From contig CACZHC010000013.1 in NCBI GenBank assembly GCA_902780865.1, positions 1 through 33,163 of the forward strand: a stretch of DNA of 33,163 nucleotides, given 5' to 3'. The translations under genes and the position numbers were made by a program. Shown here one piece after another: positions 22,483 through 29,268 of the stretch. Numbering within the stretch: position 1 is the stretch's first letter; each line of letters begins with the position of its first letter. Below the pieces are notes generated by a model that had not been told where the DNA came from, made no database searches, and was given only the letters and a program-made list of their open reading frames with translations. Source of the stretch: an uncultured bacterium. Its GTDB lineage: Bacteria > Verrucomicrobiota > Kiritimatiellia > RFP12 > UBA1067.

Positions 22483-22908
22483 CTGGAGTTTACCCATTTT
22501 TTAGCTTCTGCCGGTCCGCCCCTCGCCAAAGCCGTCGAATTTAACTCCGATCAGCAGGGCTCTCGCTACCGCTCCGCAGAATCACATTTGCTTCGTACCC
22601 TTCATTCGCGTCTCGCTGAGCGACGCATGTCGGCTTTGAGCTGGAGGAGGTCTCCTCCAGACCTCCTCTGGCGTGCGGGGATCGGCTGTCATGTCTTCTA
22701 ACCCTGCCGGAGGCAGCTCAAGAAGACAATTCGACGCACTGAATGACGTTAAGACATCGCGAAGCTGCGGAGCGGTAGCGGGAGCCCTAACGCTCGGAGT
22801 TTCTTTTTGTCAGGAGAAAAACGCCAATTTCACTTGTAAAAACGCACATCATCCTTTATTTATCGGGGTGAGATGCACATTGACAGTCAAAAAATGGGTA
22901 AACTCCAG
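22483..22908. mobile_element. 426-bp non-autonomous inserted element (MITE-like) with perfect 20-bp TIRs
   Basis: The left end CTGGAGTTTACCCATTTTTT (22483-22502) is the exact inverse of 22889-22908, and both ends are flanked by the 9-bp direct repeat CTTAGTAGT. These are the hallmarks of transposition. The interior has no transposase and no convincing ORF; it carries structured cassette copy B (22544-22800). It must be mobilised, if at all, by an enzyme encoded elsewhere. A 9-bp duplication is compatible with several IS families such as IS4 types, so the family is not assigned. It is inserted between the divergent ddl and murCB promoters. Confidence 0.85.
22544..22800 (+). repeat. Structured repeat cassette, copy B
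   Basis: 36-nt arms at 22544-22579 and 22765-22800 are inverse copies at 31 of 36 positions. Inside are a 10-bp perfect stem with loop CCTCC (22644-22668), and a GTCTTCT/AGAAGAC stem (22693-22699 with 22721-22727) enclosing CTGCC-GGA-GGCAG. It matches the reverse complement of 7496-7752 closely. It may be a mobile structured DNA or RNA module; it does not code for a conserved protein. Confidence 0.82.
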
Positions 22909-22917
22909 CTTAGTAGT
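22909..22917. repeat. 9-bp target-site duplication, right copy
   Basis: CTTAGTAGT, an exact copy of 22474-22482, directly follows the right terminal inverted repeat. Confidence 0.85.
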
Positions 22918-22926
22918 CAGTGAAAT

Positions 22927-22968
22927 AGGAGTCAGGGGGCAGGAGTCAGGGGTCAGGAGTCAGGAGTC
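22927..22968 (+). repeat. AGGAGTC heptad array, six units
   Basis: Six 7-bp units (AGGAGTC with AGGGGGC and AGGGGTC variants) run without gaps, ending just before the murCB promoter. Before the element inserted, this array and the two units at 22456-22469 would have been only about 22 bp apart. Confidence 0.88.
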
Positions 22969-22981
22969 AGGACATCGAATT

Positions 22982-22990
22982 TGGTATAAT
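22982..22990 (+). promoter_or_regulatory. Extended -10 promoter of murCB, predicting a leaderless mRNA
   Basis: TGGTATAAT ends at 22990, with 8 nt before the murCB ATG at 22999. MurC's Rossmann motif begins at about residue 7, so a later start is not possible, and no Shine-Dalgarno is visible. Confidence 0.7.
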
Positions 22991-22998
22991 ATCCGAAA

Positions 22999-24840
22999 AT
23001 GAACGGGCGGAGGACAGTACACTTCATTGGCATAGGCGGGGTCGGGATGGCCGCGCTGGCCGTGCTTCTTAAAGATAGGGGCTGCGCGGTGTCGGGCTGC
23101 GATCTCTCGCGAAGCGCGCGCACCGACTGGCTTGAGTCGCTTGGCATTCCTGTCGCCTTGGGGCATGACCCTGCCCATGTGGACGGCGTTGACGAAGTCG
23201 TTGCGACTCCTGCCGTCGCTCGCGACAACCCAGAGCTTGTCGCCTCTGCTGGACGCGTGCGGATGCGCGGAGAAGTGCTCGCCGAAATCGTAAACGCCGC
23301 GCCCGACTCGATCGCCGTATGCGGCAGCCACGGCAAGACGACGACGGCGACTTTCGTTGCGAAGCTACTCCTTGCGCTCGGCGAGGACGTCGAATGGGCG
23401 ATTGGTGGCGAGACAGGCGATTTTCCCGTCGCAGGCGGGAAGGGCGCACTTGTCGTCGAAGCGGACGAATCGGACGGCACCCTCGCGCTCTATCGCGCCA
23501 AGACGCTCGTCGTCACTAACTGCGACTACGACCACCCTGACCACTTCAAGACGAGAGCCGACTACGATGCCTGCTTCAATACGGCGCGGCGTCAGTCTGG
23601 AGATGTCGTCGAAGGCGAACGGCTCGCGCCGCTTGAGTTTCTAGATGCAGTAGACGCTTTTGCCGCCCTTGCGCCGCACAACAGGAAAAACGCCCGCGCC
23701 GCAGTTGAAGTAGCTCTTCGCCGCGGGCATTCTCCCGAGGCAATAGCCGCGGCGCTTCCAGAGGCAGTTGCGTCTCTTCCCGACAGACGCTTCCAGAAAC
23801 TAATAGACGGCGTATACACCGACTACGCGCACCACCCTGCGGAGATGGCGTGTGCAGTCGCGATGGCGCGGCAAATCTGCCGCGGAGTCCTGCGCGTTCT
23901 TTTCCAGCCGCACCGTTATTCGCGCACGAAGGCGCTTCTATCGGATTTCCCCGCGTCTTTTGCGCTTGCTGACGAAGTCGTGCTTTGCCCTGTCTATGCG
24001 GCATTCGAGCCGCCGATTGAAGGTGGCGACATTGCCGATCTCTATAAGGCGACGCGCGAGGCGGGCGTCAATGTGAAGCTTGCGCGAAGCTGCGAAGAGG
24101 CGTGGGAACACGCTCGCAATTCAATGGGGATTGAGGACGTCACGCTTCTTCTTGGTGCTGGCGACATAATCGCGCTCGCGCCGATCGTCAGGCGCGGCGC
24201 GGATACGGTGCTTAAGAAAATCCTTATCGGCCACGGCTCAAACACCTGGAAGAGCGACTTGAACCTCTCTGTCGAGTATGTCAAGGCCAATGGCCCAGCA
24301 GGGGAGAGCGGCGCGTCGCTTCTTGCTGCGTATCCGTCGCTATGTCCGTGGATGGCGGGAATTCCCGGGACGATCGGTGGCTGGGTGAAGATGAACGCTG
24401 GAGCGTTTGGACATTCGATTTCTGAAGTCATCTCGGCCGTCAAGGTCGATGGCGAGTGGATCCCTGCCGAGGAGTGCGGTTTTGGCTACCGCACAAGCGC
24501 GATCAACGGCGAGATTCAGGATGTGAAGTGGCGCAATTCCGTCTGCGAAGAGGGAACGCCTGCGGACTTCCTCGCAAGGCGCAAGAACTTCCCGCCTGGG
24601 ACGAAGGGGAGCGTCTTCAAGAATCCCCCTGGCGACTTTGCGGGACGGCTTCTCGAAGAAGCGGGTGCGAAGGGGCTTAGAGTCGGCGGTGCATATGTCT
24701 GGGAGGAGCATGCGAATGTCATCGTCTCTGGTCCTGGTGCGACGCCTAGCGACTTCCTTGCGCTTTCGCGGCTTATGCGAAACAAGGTCCTTTTCAAGTT
24801 CGGCATTCGCCTTGAGCCCGAGGTGACGGGCATAGCCTAA
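22999..24840 (+). CDS. murCB: UDP-N-acetylmuramate--alanine ligase / UDP-N-acetylenolpyruvoylglucosamine reductase fusion (MurC-MurB)
   Basis: The 613-residue fusion carries two early peptidoglycan enzymes. The MurC part (about 1-405) has the UDP-binding GIGGVGMAALA, the ATP loop GSHGKTTT, EADESDGTL, TNCDYDHPDHF, DYAHHPAEM and FQPHRYSRT. The MurB part (about 408-613) starts at KKILIGHGSNTW and keeps GIPGTIGGWVKMNAGAFG, the catalytic-serine region GSVFKNP and the C-terminal RLEPEV with its glutamate. MurB is about 200 residues rather than about 300: most of the first FAD-binding subdomain before the GSN motif is missing. It diverges from ddl across the inserted element. MurB acts before MurC in the pathway, so the fusion order is reversed relative to the reactions. 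Confidence 0.93.
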   Translation: MNGRRTVHFIGIGGVGMAALAVLLKDRGCAVSGCDLSRSARTDWLESLGIPVALGHDPAHVDGVDEVVATPAVARDNPELVASAGRVRMRGEVLAEIVNAAPDSIAVCGSHGKTTTATFVAKLLLALGEDVEWAIGGETGDFPVAGGKGALVVEADESDGTLALYRAKTLVVTNCDYDHPDHFKTRADYDACFNTARRQSGDVVEGERLAPLEFLDAVDAFAALAPHNRKNARAAVEVALRRGHSPEAIAAALPEAVASLPDRRFQKLIDGVYTDYAHHPAEMACAVAMARQICRGVLRVLFQPHRYSRTKALLSDFPASFALADEVVLCPVYAAFEPPIEGGDIADLYKATREAGVNVKLARSCEEAWEHARNSMGIEDVTLLLGAGDIIALAPIVRRGADTVLKKILIGHGSNTWKSDLNLSVEYVKANGPAGESGASLLAAYPSLCPWMAGIPGTIGGWVKMNAGAFGHSISEVISAVKVDGEWIPAEECGFGYRTSAINGEIQDVKWRNSVCEEGTPADFLARRKNFPPGTKGSVFKNPPGDFAGRLLEEAGAKGLRVGGAYVWEEHANVIVSGPGATPSDFLALSRLMRNKVLFKFGIRLEPEVTGIA

Positions 24841-24843
24841 ATA

Positions 24844-24852
24844 TGGTATAAT
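24844..24852 (+). promoter_or_regulatory. Extended -10 promoter of ileS
   Basis: TGGTATAAT begins a few bases after the murCB stop. The predicted leader of about 28 nt contains GGAG (24877-24880) and a small CCAATT/AATTGG stem (24858-24863 with 24873-24878) that overlaps the GG of that site. This unit is not leaderless. Confidence 0.65.
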
Positions 24853-24887
24853 ATTACCCAATTTTTTAGACGAATTGGAGCATAATG

Positions 24888-27800
24888 ATGTTCAAGCCGG
24901 TATCGAATAAAGTTGCCTTCCCGAAGATGGAGGAGGAGGTTCTCGCGTTCTGGGAGAAGGACGGAACGTTTGCGAAGTCTCTTAAGAAAAACGAAGGCAA
25001 GGAGCGCTACAAGTTCTACGATGGGCCTCCTTTTGCCACTGGTCTTCCCCACTACGGACACTTGCTCGCCGGCACTATCAAGGACATCGTTCCCCGCTAC
25101 CAGACGATGCGCGGAAAGTACGTCGAGCGACGCTTCGGCTGGGATACCCACGGCCTTCCGATCGAGGCGCTTGCCCAGGAGGCGCTTGGCGTCGCTGGGG
25201 CTCCTGAGATCAAGAAGCTTGGCGTCGACAAGTTCAACGAACAGTGCCGCTCGATGGTTCTCAAGTACGTCGGCGAATGGCGCAAGACCGTAACGCGCAT
25301 GGGCCGCTGGGTCGACTTCGACCACGACTACAAGACGATGGAGCCCGGCTTCATGGAGTCCGTCTGGTGGGTCTTCAAGCAGCTCTGGGACCAAGGCCGC
25401 GTCTACAAGTCTCACCGCATCATGCCGTATTCCTGGAAGCTTTCGACGCCGCTCTCCAACTTCGAGGCCGGCTCGAACTACAAGGACGTCCAGGACCCGA
25501 CCGTCACCGTGCGCACCAAGGCGCTCACCGGCGCGAGCGAGGAGATGAAATCGCTCCTTGCGAAGGAGCCGACCGTTTATCTCCTCGTCTGGACGACTAC
25601 TCCGTGGACGCTTCCCGAGAACCTCGCGATCTGCGCGGGCGCTGACATCGACTACGTGGCAGTGAGGGACGTTACGGACGACTCGCGGCCGATCTACGTC
25701 ATGGCGAAGGCCCGCCTTCCCCACATCTTCAAGAAGGAGGACCAGTACGAAGTCGTCGCCGAGTTCAAGGGCGACAAGCTCAAGGGCACGACCTACGAGC
25801 CGATCTTCCCGTACTTCGCGGACCAGAAGGCCAACGGAGCGTTCGTCGTCCTGAACGACGGCTATGTGACGACCGACGACGGCGTCGGTCTCGTCCACAT
25901 CGCGCCCGCCTACGGCGAGGACGACTTCCGCGTCTGCAAGGAGGCAGGGATCACCGCTTTCGCCGATCCGCTGGACGACGCGTGCGCATTCACCGACGCG
26001 ATTCCCGAATACGCGGGCCGTTTCTGCAAGGACTGCGACAAGGACATCATCAAGCGCCTCAAGACCGAGGGGAAGCTCGTCCACCAGGCGACGATCGTCC
26101 ACTCCTATCCGTTCTGCGACCGCACCGACACGCCGCTCATCTATCGCGCGATCGATGCGTGGTACGTGCGCGTCGAGGATCTCCACGAGCGCCTCGCGAA
26201 GAACAACGCGGCCGTCCACTGGACGCCCGACTATGTCGGCGAGAAGCGCTTCGGCAACTGGCTTCAGGAGGCGCGCGACTGGAACATCTCCCGCAACCGA
26301 TTCTGGGGCAGCTGCATCCCCGTGTGGGTGAACGACGACGATCCTTCCGACATGATCTGCGTCGGCTCCGCGAAGGAGCTCGAGTCGCTTTCGGGCGAGA
26401 AGGTGACCGACCTCCACAAGCACTTCATCGACAAGATCGTCATCAAGAAGGACGGCAAGACCTACCACCGCACGCCCGAAGTGCTCGACTGCTGGTTCGA
26501 GTCGGGGTCCATGCCCTACGCCCAGCAGCACTACATGGGGGAATCCGACGTTTCCGCGTTCTTCCCCGCCGACTTTATCGCCGAGGGGCTTGACCAGACG
26601 CGCGGATGGTTCTACACGCTTATGGTTCTCGGCACGTGTCTCTTCGACAAGTCGCCGTACAAGAACGTCATCGTCAACGGGCTCGTTCTTGCGGAAGACG
26701 GCAAGAAGATGTCGAAGCGCCTCAAGAACTACCCAGACCCGTCGAAGATGCTCGACACCTACGGAGCGGACGCGATTCGACTCTACATGATCTACTCGCC
26801 TGTCGTTCGCGCCGAGAACCTCAAGTTCTCGGAGAACGGCGTCAAGCAGCTCATGCGCGATCTGCTGATTCCGTGGTGGAACGCGTATTCATTCTTCGTC
26901 ACCTACGCGAATGTCGACGGGTTCAATGACGCGGAAGTCGTCTATCCCGAGTCGGACAACGTCCTCGACAAGTGGATCGTCTCTTCGATGGAGACTCTCA
27001 TCGCCGACGTCACCGCGGCGATGGACGCCTACGACCTGCAGCGTTCGGTGCGGCCGTTCGTCAAGTTCGTAGAGGACTTGACCAACTGGTACATCCGCCG
27101 CTCGCGTCGCCGCTTCTGGAAGTCCACGAACGACGGCGACAAGCTCTGCGCGTACAGGACGCTCCGCTACGTTCTCGTCCAGCTCTCGAAGGTCGCGGCT
27201 CCCTTCACTCCGTTCATCGCTGAGGAGATATACACCAACCTCAAAGGCGCGAACGACCCGGAGTCCGTCCACCTATGCGACTTCCCGACGGCAAACGCCG
27301 CCGCGCGCGACCTCGCGCTCGAGAAGCGCATGGCCGCCGTGCAGACCGTCGTCGAGCTTGGCCGCCGCTTGAGGGCCGACAACGACCTCAAGGTGCGTCA
27401 GCCGCTTAGCGCCATACGCGTCGCCGGTGCCGACGTAAAGGGGCTTGAAGATCTCATCATGGACGAGCTCAACGTCAAGAAGGTCGAATATGTCTCAGAC
27501 GAGACCGAGCTTTGCGATGTCAGCTACAAGGCGAACTTCAAGACGCTGGGCAAGAAGTGCGGGGCGAAGATGAAGGCCGTCGCCGCCGGAATCGCCGCGC
27601 TGAAGGGATTTGCCGGATCCGCTACGGTTGAGGGCGTCGAGCTTTCCGCCGAGGACGTCTTGGTCACCCGTGCGCCGAAGGCCGGGCTTGTCGTCGCATC
27701 CGAAGGCGCGACGGTCGTCGCGCTCGAGACGACGCTTAGCCCCGAGCTTGTCGCGGAGGGCCTGGCACGCGAGTTCGTGAGCCACGTCCAGGCGATGCGC

Positions 27801-27998
27801 AAGGAAGCGGACTTCGAGGTCACGCAGCGCATCAACGTCACCGTGGAGACCGACGCCGAGCTAAAGGCAGCGCTTGAGACGCACGTCGAATACGTCAAGG
27901 GCGAGACCCTGACGGTGGAGTTTGCGTTTGGCGCGGTCGAGGCCGAGTCGGTCGACCTGAACGGCCATGCCGCCAAGATCAAGATTCAGACTAGGTAA
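24888..27998 (+). CDS. ileS: Isoleucyl-tRNA synthetase, eukaryote-like type (IleRS2)
   Basis: This 1036-residue class I synthetase charges tRNA-Ile. The HIGH-equivalent is PPFATGLPHYGHLLAG and the second signature is GKKMSKRLKNYPDP; the GWDTHGLPIE editing/catalytic region, WTTTPWTLPENLAICAG in the CP1 editing domain and WFESGSMPYAQQHY are all present. PPFATGLPHYGH is the form seen in type 2 (eukaryote-like) enzymes, whereas E. coli-type IleRS has PPYANGxIHxGH. Type 2 enzymes are generally insensitive to mupirocin. Two adjacent ATGs occur (24885, 24888); the second is 7 nt from GGAG and gives the usual MFKPV start. lysA follows after 13 bp. Confidence 0.95.
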   Translation: MFKPVSNKVAFPKMEEEVLAFWEKDGTFAKSLKKNEGKERYKFYDGPPFATGLPHYGHLLAGTIKDIVPRYQTMRGKYVERRFGWDTHGLPIEALAQEALGVAGAPEIKKLGVDKFNEQCRSMVLKYVGEWRKTVTRMGRWVDFDHDYKTMEPGFMESVWWVFKQLWDQGRVYKSHRIMPYSWKLSTPLSNFEAGSNYKDVQDPTVTVRTKALTGASEEMKSLLAKEPTVYLLVWTTTPWTLPENLAICAGADIDYVAVRDVTDDSRPIYVMAKARLPHIFKKEDQYEVVAEFKGDKLKGTTYEPIFPYFADQKANGAFVVLNDGYVTTDDGVGLVHIAPAYGEDDFRVCKEAGITAFADPLDDACAFTDAIPEYAGRFCKDCDKDIIKRLKTEGKLVHQATIVHSYPFCDRTDTPLIYRAIDAWYVRVEDLHERLAKNNAAVHWTPDYVGEKRFGNWLQEARDWNISRNRFWGSCIPVWVNDDDPSDMICVGSAKELESLSGEKVTDLHKHFIDKIVIKKDGKTYHRTPEVLDCWFESGSMPYAQQHYMGESDVSAFFPADFIAEGLDQTRGWFYTLMVLGTCLFDKSPYKNVIVNGLVLAEDGKKMSKRLKNYPDPSKMLDTYGADAIRLYMIYSPVVRAENLKFSENGVKQLMRDLLIPWWNAYSFFVTYANVDGFNDAEVVYPESDNVLDKWIVSSMETLIADVTAAMDAYDLQRSVRPFVKFVEDLTNWYIRRSRRRFWKSTNDGDKLCAYRTLRYVLVQLSKVAAPFTPFIAEEIYTNLKGANDPESVHLCDFPTANAAARDLALEKRMAAVQTVVELGRRLRADNDLKVRQPLSAIRVAGADVKGLEDLIMDELNVKKVEYVSDETELCDVSYKANFKTLGKKCGAKMKAVAAGIAALKGFAGSATVEGVELSAEDVLVTRAPKAGLVVASEGATVVALETTLSPELVAEGLAREFVSHVQAMRKEADFEVTQRINVTVETDAELKAALETHVEYVKGETLTVEFAFGAVEAESVDLNGHAAKIKIQTR

Positions 27999-28011
27999 GG
28001 CGAGAATAAAA

Positions 28012-29268
28012 ATGAGAAAGCTTCCATTTGACAAGGCGTGGATCGAGGAAACGGCGAAGAAGTGGCCGACGCCGTTCCACGTCTACGATGCGAAGGCGAT
28101 CCGCGAGAACGCGCGTCGCCTGAAGAAGGCGTTTGCATGGAACAAGGGCTTCCGCGAATACTTCGCGGTGAAGGCGACGCCGAACCCGCACCTCATGAAG
28201 CTTCTGAAGGAGTTCGACTTCGGGAGCGACTGCTCGTCGATGGCCGAGCTTGTCCTTGCCGAGAAGGTTGGCAACGTCGGCGAGGCGATAATGTTCACGT
28301 CGAACGACACGCCGGCCGAGGAGTTCAAGAAGGCGTGGGAACTTGGCGCGATCATCAACCTTGACGACATTACGCATTGGCCGTTTCTGCAGAAGACGGT
28401 CGGCGCCGTCGATTGGTCTGGCCGCGTCATGTGCTGCCGCTACAACCCTGGGCCCTTGAAGGGCGGCAACGCCATCATCGGCAAGCCCGAGGAGGCGAAG
28501 TACGGCTTTACGCGCGAACAGCTGTTCGATTGCTATGCGAAGATGAAGCAGGCGGGCGTCACGCGCTTCGGCCTCCACACGATGGTCGCCTCAAACGAGC
28601 TCGATCCCGAGTACATCATCGACACCGCGAAGATGCTTTTCTTGCTCGCGTGGGAGATCCACGAAAAGGTCGGCATAGACTTCGAGTTCGTGAACATCGG
28701 CGGCGGCATCGGCATCCCCTACAAGCCCGACCAGAAGGCGATGAGCTTGGAGCGCGTGGGAGAGGGAATTCGCGACGCATACGCCGCGCTCGTCGAGGCG
28801 AAGGGCATGAAGCCGATCCGTCTCTACATGGAATGCGGCCGCTGCATCACCGGGCCCTACGGCTATCTCGTCGCCAAGGTGCGCCACGTCAAGAACACCT
28901 ACCGTCTCTACGCAGGGCTCGACGCGTGCATGTCGAATCTCATGCGCCCCGCGCTCTACGGCGCCTACCACGAGATCGTTGTTCCCGGCAAGGAAAACTC
29001 CACCGAGCGCAAAGTTTACGACGTCACGGGCTCCTTGTGCGAGAACAACGACAAGTTCGCGATCCAGCGCGAGCTGCCGGTCCTCGAGCCGGGCGACTAC
29101 GTGGTGATCTGCGACGCCGGCGCACACGGCCACGCGATGGGATTCCAATACAACGGCAAGCTCCGCTCGGCCGAGCTTCTTCTCGAGGAAGACGGCTCGT
29201 TGCGCGAGATCCGCCGCGCCGAGACTCTTGCCGACTATTTCGCCACCCTCGATTTCCCGGGACTGTGA
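28012..29268 (+). CDS. lysA: Diaminopimelate decarboxylase
   Basis: This 418-residue fold-type III PLP enzyme makes L-lysine from meso-diaminopimelate. The PLP lysine is Lys54 in EYFAVKATPNPHLM; the phosphate-binding glycine stretch is VNIGGGIGIPY, and ECGRCITGPYGYLV, then the substrate-cysteine region GSLCENNDKF and GHAMGFQYNGKLRSAELL follow. It has no aspartate kinase fusion. ATG at 28012 is preferred over an in-frame ATG at 27967, which lies inside the end of ileS. The U32 gene overlaps its stop by GTGA. Diaminopimelate is also a peptidoglycan precursor, linking it to murCB and ddl. Confidence 0.92.
   Translation: MRKLPFDKAWIEETAKKWPTPFHVYDAKAIRENARRLKKAFAWNKGFREYFAVKATPNPHLMKLLKEFDFGSDCSSMAELVLAEKVGNVGEAIMFTSNDTPAEEFKKAWELGAIINLDDITHWPFLQKTVGAVDWSGRVMCCRYNPGPLKGGNAIIGKPEEAKYGFTREQLFDCYAKMKQAGVTRFGLHTMVASNELDPEYIIDTAKMLFLLAWEIHEKVGIDFEFVNIGGGIGIPYKPDQKAMSLERVGEGIRDAYAALVEAKGMKPIRLYMECGRCITGPYGYLVAKVRHVKNTYRLYAGLDACMSNLMRPALYGAYHEIVVPGKENSTERKVYDVTGSLCENNDKFAIQRELPVLEPGDYVVICDAGAHGHAMGFQYNGKLRSAELLLEEDGSLREIRRAETLADYFATLDFPGL

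Noticed and set aside
7774-22543. Past inversion between the cassettes as the cause of the murCB/ddl split
   Set aside because: Flipping the segment back would put aroKB, not ddl, next to murCB, so this inversion does not restore the classical gene order.
22927-22968. CRISPR-like repeat array
   Set aside because: Units are 7 bp and directly adjoining with no spacers, so this is a simple tandem array.
24853-24884. T-box or other riboswitch in the ileS leader
   Set aside because: The leader is only about 30 nt long and holds a 6-bp stem, far too short for a T-box with specifier and antiterminator.
24837-26531. 564-codon open frame antisense to ileS
   Set aside because: It follows codon periodicity of the G+C-rich ileS gene on the other strand, has no recognisable domain, and ileS is beyond doubt. 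The same reasoning removes the long antisense frames at 4417-5724 and 18364-19470.
28377-29264. N-terminal extension of the U32 gene through lysA
   Set aside because: It is the out-of-frame shadow of lysA, with a low-complexity Arg-rich translation. The U32 signature starts right after the GTG at 29265.
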